Source: Spyradosoma sp004558035
Lineage (GTDB): Bacteria; Verrucomicrobiota; Verrucomicrobiia; Opitutales; UBA953
Assembly: GCF_050314555.1 (NCBI RefSeq)
Contig: NZ_JBNPNH010000011.1
Location: 1 to 37,296 of the forward strand
Length of the DNA stretch: 37,296 bases
Direction: 5' to 3'
Shown: in pieces, positions 16,401-24,777 of the stretch
Layout of the letters: the number at the start of each line of letters is the position of its first letter
Position numbering within the stretch: the stretch's first letter is position 1
Notes under the pieces: generated by a model
What the model was told of the DNA's origin: nothing
The model's database searches: none
The model's input: the letters and a program-made list of their open reading frames with translations, nothing else
Translations under genes and position numbers: made by a program

Positions 16401-17434
16401 GCCGCGCTCCTTTCGCCTCTCAGCAGAATGCCGAGGAAGAACGGCGCGCCGATGAGCGCGGTGACGACGCCGAGCGGCAGCTCCGCCGCCCCGCCGAGCG
16501 CGCGCGCCGCGACGTCCGCCGCGATCAGCAGCAGCCCGCCCGTCAGCCCCGACGCGGGAACGAGAAAGCGGTGCGCCGGCCCGAAGACGAGGCGCACGAG
16601 ATGCGGCGCGACGAGCCCGACGAAGCCGATCATCCCGCCGATCGCGACCGCCGCGCCGACCATGCCCGCGGAAATCCAGACGACGGCGCGCTGCAGCCGC
16701 TTCACGTTCACGCCCGCGAAATGCGCCTCCGCCTCGCCGAGCGCGAGCACATCGAGGTCGCGCGCGAAACGCGGCAGCGCCAGCAGACCCGCGAGCGTGA
16801 AGAGCGCGACGGGCGCGACGAGACGCCATTCCGCGCGGTCCAGCCCGCCGAGCATCCAAAAAAGATAGGTGCGGATCTGGCTGTCCGCGGAAAAATGAAG
16901 AATCAGCCCCGCGACCGCCGAAATCGCGGAATTGACCGCGATGCCGACGAGCAGCATGCCGCCGACGCGCATCCGCCCCAGCGTTCCCGAGAGCGCGAGC
17001 ACGAGCAGCGTCACCGCGAGCGCGCCCGCCATCGCCGCGAGCGGCAGAGCGAACGCGTGCGCCGCGGCGGGAACGCGCGCGAGCGCTTCGCCCGCGAACG
17101 CGAAGACCAGCAGCGCGCCGAGCGACCCGCCCGAAGAGACGCCGATCAGCCCCGGATCCGCGAGAGGATTGCGGAAAAGCCCCTGAAGCGCCGCGCCCGC
17201 CGAACCCAGCGCCGCGCCGCAGAGCAGCGCGGCGACCGCGCGCGGCAGACGGATCTCGCAGACGATCGCGCGCGCCGCGTCGCCGTCGTCCGGCACGCCC
17301 GTGAGCGCGGACTTCAGCGCGCCGAAGACGTCCGCGACCGCGATGTCCGTCGTTCCCGCGACGCAGGAGAGCACGACCGCCGCGAGCGCGGCGAACGCCA
17401 GAACGAAAAGAAGAATGACGCGGCGGCGGGTCAT
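16397..17434 (-). CDS. hmuU: FecCD-family ABC permease (HmuU-like)
   Basis: The protein is a 345-aa multi-pass permease of the iron/hemin/B12 importer type. It begins MTRRRVILLFVLAFAALAAV, followed by family phrases RLPRAVAALLCGAALGSAGAALQGLFRNPLADPGLIGVSSGGSLGAL (DPxLIGvs block), MIGFVGLVAPHLVR and the C-terminal LPLGVVTALIGAPFFLGIL. It is coupled by 4-bp overlaps to folB upstream and hmuV downstream, so translation is likely linked. It partners with the HmuV-like ATPase. Confidence 0.88.
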   Translation of the reverse strand: MTRRRVILLFVLAFAALAAVVLSCVAGTTDIAVADVFGALKSALTGVPDDGDAARAIVCEIRLPRAVAALLCGAALGSAGAALQGLFRNPLADPGLIGVSSGGSLGALLVFAFAGEALARVPAAAHAFALPLAAMAGALAVTLLVLALSGTLGRMRVGGMLLVGIAVNSAISAVAGLILHFSADSQIRTYLFWMLGGLDRAEWRLVAPVALFTLAGLLALPRFARDLDVLALGEAEAHFAGVNVKRLQRAVVWISAGMVGAAVAIGGMIGFVGLVAPHLVRLVFGPAHRFLVPASGLTGGLLLIAADVAARALGGAAELPLGVVTALIGAPFFLGILLRGERSAA

Positions 17435-17814
17435 CGGTCGGACGGCTCCCGGGCGCGGAGGATGCGGACGGAGACGTCCGCGACGGGCGCGGGGAGCGGC
17501 GCGCCCGGTTTGTGCACTTCGACGGCGACGCGCGCGAGCTTCGGGAAATTCCGCAGCAGCGTTCCCGCGATTTTTTCCGCGAGGCGTTCGATGAGGTTCA
17601 CCGGCTCGCCGGAAACGACGGCGACGACGGCGGCGACGACGTCCGCGTAGTTCACGGTCTCGTCGAGCGCGTCGGTTTCGCCCGCGCGGCGCAGGTCGAG
17701 CTCCAGCTCGAGCGAGACGAAGAAATCCTGCCCGCGTTCCCGTTCTTCGGGGAAGACGCCGTGCCTGCCGAAGACGCGGATTTTTTCGACGCGGATGCGG
17801 TCGGCGGCGTTCAT
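17431..17814 (-). CDS. folB: Dihydroneopterin aldolase
   Basis: FolB cleaves 7,8-dihydroneopterin to 6-hydroxymethyl-dihydropterin in folate synthesis. Seen are FGRHGVFPEERERGQDFFVSLELELDL (the FolB N-terminal strand-turn with HGVxxEE), DETVNYADVVAAV and VNLIERLAEKIA (catalytic region, Glu of the pterin-binding site), and a closing VAVEVHKPGAPLP. Length 127 aa is normal. ATG 17814 and the stop at 17431 each overlap a neighbour by 4 bp (hemE and hmuU). No other folate gene is here; its place in a heme/iron operon is odd. Confidence 0.9.
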   Translation of the reverse strand: MNAADRIRVEKIRVFGRHGVFPEERERGQDFFVSLELELDLRRAGETDALDETVNYADVVAAVVAVVSGEPVNLIERLAEKIAGTLLRNFPKLARVAVEVHKPGAPLPAPVADVSVRILRAREPSDR

Positions 17815-18842
17815 CGGGCGATTTCCTCCAGCACGGCGGCGACGTTTTCGACTCTCGCGGCGGGCTGAATGCCGTGCCCGAGATTGAAGATGAATCCGCG
17901 TTCGCCCGCCGTCGCGTCGAGCAGCGCGCGCGCGCGGGCGCGCACGACGGCGACGTCCGCGAAATTCAGCACGGCGGGATCGAGGTTGCCCTGCAGCGCG
18001 AGGCGCGTTCCCGCGGGAACGCCGCGGCGGACGTCGCGCAGGTCGCGCGTCCAGTCCACGCCGAGCACGCTCGCGCCCGCGTCCGCGATTTCCGCGGCGA
18101 AGTGCGCCATGCCCTTCGCGAAGACGATCACGGGAACGCGCGCGGGCAGGGCGGCGACGATTCTGCGGATCCAGCGCAGCGAAAAGCGCTCGTATTCGTC
18201 CGCCGCGCAGAGCGCCGCCCAGGAGTCGAAGAGCTGAATCGCGTCCGCGCCGGCTTCAATCTGCATGTTCAGATACGCGGCGACGGCGTCGGAGAGCTTT
18301 TCCATCAGCGCCTCGAAGTCGCGCGGGCGTTCCCAGGCGAGCGCCTTGATTTTCGAAAACTGTTTCGCGGAGCCGCCTTCGACCATGTACGTCGCGAGCG
18401 TCCAGGGCGTTCCCGCGAAGCCGAGCAGGGCGCGCGCGTCGCCGAGTTCGCGCCGCAGAATCCGCTGCGTCGCCGCGACGTAGGCGAGCTTTTCGGGAAC
18501 GGCTTCCGCGGGCGCGAGCCGCGCGATCGCCTCGGCGGAATCGAGCGTGAATTCCATCGCGACGCCGTTTTCGTCGAAGCGGTAGGGTTGCCCGAGCGCT
18601 TCGGGAATCACGAGAATGTCGCTGAACGTGATCGCGGCGTCGAGCGCGGGAAAGCGGCGGACGGGCTGCAGCGTGGCCTCGGCGGCGAGCTCCGGCGTGC
18701 GCACGAGCGTCAGGAAATCGCGCCCCGCCTTGAGCGCGCGGTATTCCGGCAGGTAGCGCCCCGCCTGGCGCATGATCCACGCGGGCGGGCGGTCGGTTTT
18801 TTCGCAGCGGCAGGCGGCGAGAAAGCGTTCGCGGGAATTCAT
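17811..18842 (-). CDS. hemE: Uroporphyrinogen decarboxylase
   Basis: HemE decarboxylates uroporphyrinogen III to coproporphyrinogen III in heme synthesis. The protein begins with the hallmark PPAWIMRQAGRYLPEYRALK, followed by ITFSDILVIPEALG, GFAGTPWTLATYMVEGG, GADAIQLFDSWAALC, GVDWTRDL, LQGNLDPAVL and FNLGHGIQP near the end. The Arg pair and catalytic Asp (ITFSD) are intact. Length 343 aa is normal. It overlaps the upstream glycosidase gene and the downstream folB by 4 bp each. Confidence 0.96.
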   Translation of the reverse strand: MNSRERFLAACRCEKTDRPPAWIMRQAGRYLPEYRALKAGRDFLTLVRTPELAAEATLQPVRRFPALDAAITFSDILVIPEALGQPYRFDENGVAMEFTLDSAEAIARLAPAEAVPEKLAYVAATQRILRRELGDARALLGFAGTPWTLATYMVEGGSAKQFSKIKALAWERPRDFEALMEKLSDAVAAYLNMQIEAGADAIQLFDSWAALCAADEYERFSLRWIRRIVAALPARVPVIVFAKGMAHFAAEIADAGASVLGVDWTRDLRDVRRGVPAGTRLALQGNLDPAVLNFADVAVVRARARALLDATAGERGFIFNLGHGIQPAARVENVAAVLEEIAR

Positions 18843-20602
18843 CGTGCGGGAGCGCCGGCGGCGCGTTCGGGGGTTTTCGCCGCGAGGGCGGAGGCGCGGT
18901 CGATGCGCGCGCGCGCTTCGCGGACCTGGGCGGCGTGCGCGTCGCCGTAGCCCGCCTGCACGGTGAAGGCGCCTTCGAGGAAGGCGCGGAGCTCGGCGAC
19001 GGCGCTCTTCAGCTTCGCGTCGGCGCCCGGGAGCGCGGCGCGTTCCTCGAGAATGCGGATTTTTTCGAAGTCCTCGACGCCGTCGCGCAGCGTTTCGAAG
19101 CGCGGCGTCGTGCGGTCGCCGGGATAGACGAGGAAGCAGTCTCCCGCGGGCCAGGCGCGCTGCGGCCAGCGGCAGTCGGCGAAGGGATTTTCGACCCAGG
19201 AATTGTAGGCCCAGCGCAGGAAGCCGTCGAAGCGCGCGGCGGCGGCGTAGAGCAGGAGCCAGTGCGGCTCCGCGGCGGAGGAATGCGGGAACGTGTTGGG
19301 CTTCGCGGGCGAGGTGCAGACGTAGAACGTCGTCGTGCGGCCTTCGGCGCGGCGCGCGTCCGCGAGCTCGGCGACGCCGCCGGAGTGCTGGAACGCCGCG
19401 GAGATGTCGTGGACGAACGGCGCCATCTTCGTCGGGCGGTCCACGGCGGAGACGATCTTGAGCTCGGGCGCGTATTTTTCGACGACGGCGCGGGCGGCGT
19501 TCACGAGCGCGTCGGGGCGCTCGTCGAGCGCGATGCAGGTCTTTTCGAGCCAGCCCTTTTTCGCGACGTGCGTGCGGAAGTCCGTCAGAAACGCCTTCCA
19601 CGTCGCGTCGTAGTCGGGCGAGGCGGGATCGAGCGAGACGGTCTTCTCTGCGCCCGCCGCCTCGTCGAAATACGTCGTCTTCAGCGACCACGAGACCATC
19701 GTGTAGCAGGAAATCTGCGCGTCCTCGCCGAGGATTTCGCGCATGAAGGAGACGTAGGCGTCGAACGCGGCGTAGTCGAACTTCCACGTTCCCGCGCGCG
19801 TGCGGCGCCATTTGACCATCGAGCTCCAGTCGTCGCGCGTCTGGTGGTCCCACGGTTCTTCGATGATGGAGCAGGTGATGACTTTCTGCCCCGCGTCGGC
19901 GAGGCGGCGCATCATCGGGCGCATCGCGGCGAAGTGTTCCCGCGACCAGAGCTTGGCGCCCGTCCAGCGCGCGACCGCTTCCGGGTGCTGCCACAGATCG
20001 AGGTGGATCTTCCACGCGCGCGGCGGCGGGAGCGCGAGCGGGAGGACTTCGACGTCGGCGGCCTTGCGCGCCCTGCCGTTCACGGAGAAATTCAGCGCGT
20101 AGGCGCCGGGCGCGGCGTCGGCGGGAACGTCCGCCGAAACGAGCACGAAGGCCTCTCCCGCGGGAATCCTGAACGGCGTTCCCGCGGGCTCGACGACGTC
20201 GGCGACGGGAACGCCGCCCTGGCCGAGCGTCGAACGCACGTATTCCGCGCGCGCGGGAACGCGGGCGCCGGCGGCGGAAACGAGCTCCGCCGAGAGCTTC
20301 GCGCGCGCGGGCAGCGTCGTCTTCACGCGCACGAGCACGCGCTCGCCGCGCCAGGCGACGCGCTTTTCGCCGAGAAAGTTTTCCGTCGCGGCGGCGAGGT
20401 CGCCCGCGGGAACGGCGGTCATTTCCGCCGCGAGGCGCGCCGAATTCGCCGGAGCCGCGGCGGCCGCGAGCGGGAGCGCGAGGGCGAGCGCCGGGAGGAA
20501 GAGAGGCTTAAGAGCTGAAAAGCCGAACGGCTTAAAGGAAATTTTCTCTTCAGCTTTTAAGCTTTTAAGCTTTTCTGTTTTTTCGGAAGTTTCGTCGTTC
20601 AT
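18839..20602 (-). CDS. GH123-like (DUF4091) glycoside hydrolase, secreted
   Basis: The protein resembles family GH123, whose studied members are beta-N-acetylgalactosaminidases. It has a beta-rich N-terminal domain, then a barrel with KIHLDLWQHPEAVA, TCSIIEEPWDHQT, FDAYVSFMREILG, the adjacent catalytic-type Asp360-Glu361 in CIALDERPDALV, and the DUF4091 part GFLRWAYNSWVENPF...GDCFLVYPGD...SLR-type TLRDGVEDFE. A hydrophobic signal segment is at about 29-52, preceded by a 28-residue extension (TEKLKSLKAEEKISFK) that is the translation of an AAGCTT repeat. The true start may therefore differ, though no later ATG precedes the signal segment. It lies 37 bp after fur and overlaps hemE by 4 bp. Confidence 0.8.
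   Translation of the reverse strand: MNDETSEKTEKLKSLKAEEKISFKPFGFSALKPLFLPALALALPLAAAAAPANSARLAAEMTAVPAGDLAAATENFLGEKRVAWRGERVLVRVKTTLPARAKLSAELVSAAGARVPARAEYVRSTLGQGGVPVADVVEPAGTPFRIPAGEAFVLVSADVPADAAPGAYALNFSVNGRARKAADVEVLPLALPPPRAWKIHLDLWQHPEAVARWTGAKLWSREHFAAMRPMMRRLADAGQKVITCSIIEEPWDHQTRDDWSSMVKWRRTRAGTWKFDYAAFDAYVSFMREILGEDAQISCYTMVSWSLKTTYFDEAAGAEKTVSLDPASPDYDATWKAFLTDFRTHVAKKGWLEKTCIALDERPDALVNAARAVVEKYAPELKIVSAVDRPTKMAPFVHDISAAFQHSGGVAELADARRAEGRTTTFYVCTSPAKPNTFPHSSAAEPHWLLLYAAAARFDGFLRWAYNSWVENPFADCRWPQRAWPAGDCFLVYPGDRTTPRFETLRDGVEDFEKIRILEERAALPGADAKLKSAVAELRAFLEGAFTVQAGYGDAHAAQVREARARIDRASALAAKTPERAAGAPAR
20505..20575. repeat. AAGCTT repeat inside the 5' coding end of the GH123 gene
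   Basis: The sequence contains CTTTTAAGCTTTTAAGCTTTTC (read in two parts) and inverted CTTAAAGG/CTTTTAAG and GCCGAAC-GGC-type arms. In the minus-strand reading frame it encodes the Lys/Glu-rich stretch ahead of the signal peptide. The same unit is intergenic elsewhere in the window. Confidence 0.65.
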
Positions 20603-20639
20603 CGTTTGTCCCGTCGTTCATCGGTTCTCCGCCTTTGCG

Positions 20640-21149
20640 TCACTTCTTCGCGCGCTTGCGGCACGGCGCGTCCGCGGCGGGAGCGGACTTGCCGCGCTTC
20701 GGCTTGTGGTTCCTGCACGAGCAGTTCGGGCACTGCGCGGTGATCTGCAGGTGCTGCGACAGGAAGACGAGCCCGTTCTTTTCCGCGATCGCGCGCCCGT
20801 ACCAGTCCATGAACGGCGCGTCGAACTCGATGATCTTTTCGCAGTTGCTGCACACGATGTGGCCCTTGAACGTGCCCGCGTTGCGCGTGCTTTCGTAGTA
20901 TTTGAAGTCCCTGCCGATGTCGAGCTCGCTCAGCACGCCGGAGCGTACGAGGTCCGGCAGCGCGCGATAGACCGTGGCGCGGGAGATCTTCTTGTGCTTG
21001 CGGCGCGCGGCGTTGAGCAGGTCTTCCGCCGTGAAATGGCCGTCGTAATGGTAGGCGGCGTCCCAGATCGCGAGCCGCGGCGCCGTGTTGCGCAGCCCGA
21101 CGGACGCGAGCATCTCCGTGAAATTGACTTTGGGGGCGGATTTTTTCAT
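20640..21149 (-). CDS. fur: Fur-family metal-responsive repressor
   Basis: The protein has a winged helix with LRNTAPRLAIWDAAYHYDGHFTAEDLLNAARRKHKKISRATVYRALPDLVRSG in recognisable Fur order, then the metal/dimer domain with GHIVCSNCEKIIEF (His97, Cys100, Cys103) and CPNCSC (Cys140, Cys143, Cys145), the structural zinc site. A 20-residue Lys/Arg-rich tail ends the 169-aa protein. ATG 21149 starts the conserved frame. It lies upstream of, and on the same strand as, the GH123-hemE-folB-hmuU-hmuV run, which points to iron (Fur) over peroxide or zinc sensing, though Zur/PerR cannot be excluded by eye. Confidence 0.88.
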   Translation of the reverse strand: MKKSAPKVNFTEMLASVGLRNTAPRLAIWDAAYHYDGHFTAEDLLNAARRKHKKISRATVYRALPDLVRSGVLSELDIGRDFKYYESTRNAGTFKGHIVCSNCEKIIEFDAPFMDWYGRAIAEKNGLVFLSQHLQITAQCPNCSCRNHKPKRGKSAPAADAPCRKRAKK

Positions 21150-21282
21150 CCCCCGTATTTGAGACGCTTTTGCGAACAAAGGCAAAAGGAAAATCCGCCG
21201 TCCCCGCCCGCGGTTTCTTTCCTTGCGGGGAGGAAGGGTTTCGCGCAGAATGACGGAAAACTTTTCCCGAACCGCTTTCCCC

Positions 21283-22536
21283 ATGAAGAACCGAAAGAGC
21301 TTTTCCGCGTTTCTCGTCGCCGCGCTCGCGGCGTTCTGCGTTCCCGCGTCCGGCGGAGAAAAACTGCCCGTGACGGACGTCGCGCCCGGCTGGGAAGTCT
21401 CCGTCGAAGCGCTCCCGCCGCTCGTCGTCGAAGGCACGAATCCGCCGCAGGGCGTCGCGGGTGCGTTCATTCGCCACAATGGTCAGGGCAAGCTTGCCGT
21501 CGCGGGCGGGGCGCTGTTCCCGGAAAAAGGCCCGGCGGACGGCGGCAAGAAAAAGTTCTACGACACGATCTGGATTCTCGAAAAAGGCGCGGACGCGTGG
21601 AAAGTCGATAAGGGGAAACTGCCGGAACCGGCGGCATACGGCGTCGCGTGCGGAGATTATTTTTTCGGGGGAGAAAATGAAACCGGCAAAGTGAAATCGC
21701 GGATTTGGGAAGGTTCGATCGCGCCGTGGATCATTCCGGAAGACGCGCTGGTAGATCCGGCGCCGGAGTCGCGAACGGAAAAATTTCCGGGAACGATCGA
21801 CAATGCCGCCGCATTCGGCACCGCATTCGGCAAAGAATACGTTGCCGGAGGAAACTTCAACGGTGTTCCTTCAAACAAGGCATTCCGGCTTGTCTGCGAA
21901 AGCGTGCCTTACGGAGAAAACGAACCTCGACCATTTCCCTGGTTTACCGGCTACCGCAATTATACGTGGAAGCCGCTTCCGGACTTCCCGGGCGCGCCGC
22001 GCGTCCAGCCCGTTGCCGCGCTGGTCGCGACGCCGCGCGGGGACGCGTTCGCGCTCGTCGGCGGTTTTTATTTCGACAAGGCGACGAAAACGGCGACGCT
22101 CGACCGCTCGGGCGTGATTTATTATCCGAGAGAAAACAAATGGGAAACGCTCCCGCCGCTGCCGGAAAGCGTTTCCGAAGCGGGCCTGGTCGGCTCCTGC
22201 GCCGTAGAGGACGGCGAAGGCGGCATGCTCATCTTCGGCGGCGTGAACGCGAAAATCTTCAAGGACGCGCTCGAAAATCCCGCGCCGGATTATCTGCGCC
22301 ACGAACCCGCATGGTATAAATTCAACGCGGATGTGCTGCGCCTTTCGTTCGACGCCGACGGGAACGCAAAATGGGAAAAGCTCGCGACCGTTCCCGCGAC
22401 CGCCCGCGCCGGTGCAAGCGCCGTCCGCGGCGGAGACTACTCGATTTATTTCGTCTGCGGCGAACTCAAGCCCGGCTTCCGCTCTCCCGACTGCTGCCGC
22501 ATCAAAATCCGCCGCGCCGCGGGCGACAGGCGCTGA
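21283..22536 (+). CDS. Secreted cyclically permuted mutarotase (NanM/kelch type)
   Basis: A signal peptide (MKNRKSFSAFLVAALAAFCVPASGG) precedes a kelch-like beta-propeller of about 390 residues. Blade phrases include LAVAGGALFP, DTIWILEKGADAWK, AAFGTAFGKEYVAGGNFNG, FALVGGFYFD, SGVIYYPRENKWETLPPLPE and GMLIFGGVNAKIF. This matches the cyclically permuted mutarotase group that includes N-acetylneuraminate epimerase NanM. It would speed conversion between sugar anomers before uptake. The MFS transporter gene begins 42 bp downstream. ATG 21283 begins the signal peptide. Sialic acid as substrate is inferred from family and neighbour. The stretch from about 21640 to 21960 looks less GC-rich than the rest. 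Confidence 0.8.
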   Translation: MKNRKSFSAFLVAALAAFCVPASGGEKLPVTDVAPGWEVSVEALPPLVVEGTNPPQGVAGAFIRHNGQGKLAVAGGALFPEKGPADGGKKKFYDTIWILEKGADAWKVDKGKLPEPAAYGVACGDYFFGGENETGKVKSRIWEGSIAPWIIPEDALVDPAPESRTEKFPGTIDNAAAFGTAFGKEYVAGGNFNGVPSNKAFRLVCESVPYGENEPRPFPWFTGYRNYTWKPLPDFPGAPRVQPVAALVATPRGDAFALVGGFYFDKATKTATLDRSGVIYYPRENKWETLPPLPESVSEAGLVGSCAVEDGEGGMLIFGGVNAKIFKDALENPAPDYLRHEPAWYKFNADVLRLSFDADGNAKWEKLATVPATARAGASAVRGGDYSIYFVCGELKPGFRSPDCCRIKIRRAAGDRR

Positions 22537-22578
22537 CCGTCGCCCGGTTCCCAGAAACCGAAAGCCCTCTCACCCTTT

Positions 22579-24039
22579 ATGAACTCCATCGTCAATTACA
22601 TCAAAACACTCGAAAATCCGGAGACGGGAACGTCGCCGACCTTCGACGCGCTCGTGATCGCGCTGATGCTCGCCGTCGTCGCGATCGTCGCGTTTCAGGC
22701 GTGGCGCAAGGGCGTGCGCAACGTCGTGAGCCTCGCCGACCCGAACACGAAGCCCGGCCTGTGGGCGTGGATCGCCGTCGGGCTGCTGTGGATCGTCGTG
22801 ATGCTCAACTACTTCGACCGCCAGCTGCTCTCCGTGGTGCGTGCGCCGATCGTCGAGGACATTCCGATGACGGACGCGCAGTTCGGGCTGATCACCTCGG
22901 CGTTCCTCGTCATCTACGCCGTGCTGAGCCCCGTGGGCGGCTTCCTCGCCGACCGTTATTCGCGCCGGCTCGTGATTCTGGGCTCGCTCGTCGTGTGGTC
23001 CACGGTGACGTGGTGGACGGGGCACGCGCGCGACTACGAAACGCTCTTCATCGCGCGCGCGGCGATGGGCGTCTCCGAGGCGTTCTACATTCCCGCGGCG
23101 CTCGCGCTCATCACCGACTACCACCGCGGGAGCACGCGCTCGCTCGCGACCGGCATTCACATGAGCGGCATCTACGCGGGCATGGCGCTCGCGGGCTTCG
23201 GCGCGACGATGTCCGACGCGATCGGCTGGCGCATGACGTTCGCGCTCTTCGGTCTCATCGGCGTGCTCTACGGCTTCGTGCTCATCGTGCTGCTGCGCGA
23301 CCCGAGCAAGGCACCCGCCGACAACGCGCGCGAACAGGCGCGCCGCGAGGACGCCGCCGTTCCCGCCGCCGAAGCGAAGGCCGCCGCTCCCGCCGACTTC
23401 GAAAAACTTTCCGGCTCGCAGGTCTTCCGCAGCCTCCTCGCCTCGCGCCCGATGTGGATTTTGCTGACGGTCGTCGCGTTCGCGGGCGCGGGCAACTGGT
23501 TCCTGCTCACGTGGTATCCGACTCTGCTGCAGGACACGTTCAGCCTCAGCGCGGGCGAAGCCGGTCCGCAGGCGACGCTGTGGAGCTCCATCGCGAAATA
23601 CGTCGCCGTCATCGTCGCGGCGATCATCGCGGACCGCTGGGTTCAGAAAAACCTCAAGGCGCGCGCGCTCGTTCCTGGCATTTCGTTCGCCGTCGCGGGA
23701 CCGTGCGTCGTGCTCGCGGTCATGCTCGCGGGAACGCTCGGCGGTGTGAGCTGGCTGCTCTACGCGATGCTCGCGCTCGTCGCGATGCAGGGCGTGGCGC
23801 AGGGCTCGCTGGACGCGACGCTGATGCCCGTCATGCGCTCGCACATCGACGAACGCTATTCCGCGACCGGCTACGGTCTGCTGAATCTCACGTCGGCGGG
23901 CGTCGGCGCGCTGATTTCGTTCTTCGGCGGCTGGTTCAAGGACCAGGGCGTTCCGCTCACGACGACGCTCGCCGTCGCGGGCGCGCTGATGTTCGTCTGC
24001 GGCGTCCTCTTCTTCCTCCTGCCCAAACCGCAGAAATAA
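22579..24039 (+). CDS. MFS transporter, probably for sialic acid or a related sugar acid
   Basis: The protein is a 486-aa permease with one extra N-terminal membrane helix (ALVIALMLAVVAIVAFQAW) before the usual twelve. The MFS core shows MLNYFDRQLLSVVRAPI, the loop 2-3 motif GGFLADRYSRRLVI, RAAMGVSEAFYIPAALALITDY, an acidic/Ala-rich central loop (about 245-275) and GSLDATLMPVMRSHIDERYSATGYGLLNL in the second half. It belongs to the anion:cation symporter-like group that handles organic anions and sugar acids. The preceding NanM-like gene, 42 bp upstream, suggests sialic acid; no nanA/nanE/nanK is present here to confirm it. Confidence 0.82.
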   Translation: MNSIVNYIKTLENPETGTSPTFDALVIALMLAVVAIVAFQAWRKGVRNVVSLADPNTKPGLWAWIAVGLLWIVVMLNYFDRQLLSVVRAPIVEDIPMTDAQFGLITSAFLVIYAVLSPVGGFLADRYSRRLVILGSLVVWSTVTWWTGHARDYETLFIARAAMGVSEAFYIPAALALITDYHRGSTRSLATGIHMSGIYAGMALAGFGATMSDAIGWRMTFALFGLIGVLYGFVLIVLLRDPSKAPADNAREQARREDAAVPAAEAKAAAPADFEKLSGSQVFRSLLASRPMWILLTVVAFAGAGNWFLLTWYPTLLQDTFSLSAGEAGPQATLWSSIAKYVAVIVAAIIADRWVQKNLKARALVPGISFAVAGPCVVLAVMLAGTLGGVSWLLYAMLALVAMQGVAQGSLDATLMPVMRSHIDERYSATGYGLLNLTSAGVGALISFFGGWFKDQGVPLTTTLAVAGALMFVCGVLFFLLPKPQK

Positions 24040-24143
24040 AGTGAATAATGGATAACGGATAATGGATAATGATGTGTTCAAAGTTTTTGCCTAAGCAAAA
24101 ACCTAAGCGAGAACTATTTGTTATTCATTATCTGTTATTCACT
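24040..24143 (+). repeat. Long inverted repeat with 7-bp periodic arms around an inner hairpin
   Basis: The left arm from 24040 reads AGTGAATAAT GGATAAC GGATAAT GGATAAT; the right arm (24121-24143) reads TTATTCA TTATCTG TTATTCACT, its imperfect complement. Both arms are tandem heptads. Inside lies the perfect hairpin GTTTTTGC-CTAA-GCAAAAAC (24083-24102). The element starts directly after the MFS stop codon. It has the same architecture as the 9775-9845 element with a different unit sequence. Confidence 0.75.
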
Positions 24144-24430
24144 GAAGCCGTTCTTTCTGTGTTTCATTTTCTTCTCCTCCTTTCTCTTCTGCGCCTTTCC
24201 GGTTCAAACTTCCCTTAACTTCCTTTGACTTCGCGGTTTTTCGCAGGGCAAGCGAGACGCTTACCCTCCCGTGAAATTCGCGTTCATTCGCGGAAATTCG
24301 CGGTTCCCAAAAATCTGCGGAAATCTGCGGAATCCGCGGGAAAAATTTGTGCGGAAGGATTTCGAAAAGCGACAGGTAAGCGAAGCGTGGAGCCATGTCG
24401 CTTCCCCTCTAAAAACTTTTCTTTAACTTT
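24144..24430. repeat. Mosaic of dispersed intergenic repeat modules (left flank of the GTPase run)
   Basis: This stretch shares modules with 331-735 and 32373-32570: CGCAGGGCAAGCG...CGCTTACCCTCCCG (about 24243-24272, forming a GGGNAAGCG/CGCTTNCCC hairpin), CGTTCATTCGCGG and TCTGCGGAAATCTGCGG phrases (24290-24330), GTGCGGAAGGATTTCGAAAAG, and GCGACAGG...CCATGTCGCTTCCCCTCT (24369-24410). I see no gene; a 90-codon frame through it is read through repeat sequence. Confidence 0.75.
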
Positions 24431-24777
24431 CTTTGCCTTCGCGGTTTTTCTTTCGTTCCTTCCCGAGCCGGTTTGTTCATTCTTTCATTTTCGTTGACGC
24501 TCGCGCGCGCTCGGGCGTAACATCGCATACGATGACTCTTCATCCCGCATCGCCTCTCGCCCCGTTCCCGCTTCTCTCCGAATCGGCGAGCTTCCGTGAT
24601 GCTGCGCTCGCTCTGAATACCCCCCCCATTATATCGTAGCTCGCCTTTCCTGAGGCGGAGCCTCACGAGCCCTTTTCGTCCCCGTTTCGACGAAAGTTTC
24701 ACCGCTTTCGCTGCCGCTTTGCGCGTCCCTAAATTTCTCTCCGCGCTCGATTTTTTGAACCTCGATTCCGCAAGATC
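24431..24777. other. Non-coding spacer with poly-C tract
   Basis: I see no supportable gene. A 68-codon frame ending near 24639 has no signal, motif or start context. The stretch holds an 8-base C run (24620-24627), a GAGGC-GGA-GCCTC hairpin about 30 bases later, and presumably the promoter of the following nine-gene run, but no clear -35/-10 pair. Confidence 0.5.

Noticed and set aside
18839..20015. Frame extending hemE upstream to 734 residues
   Set aside because: The extension is an out-of-frame reading of the glycosidase gene; hemE starts at 18842 with its standard N-terminus.
24040..24070. GATAAT-rich arm considered as a Fur box
   Set aside because: The heptad tandem forms a long inverted repeat after a stop codon, lies on no iron-gene promoter, and does not fit the 19-bp Fur consensus.
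24433..24639. 68-codon frame before the GTPase run
   Set aside because: No ribosome site, signal or motif, and it ends in a poly-C tract; judged spurious.
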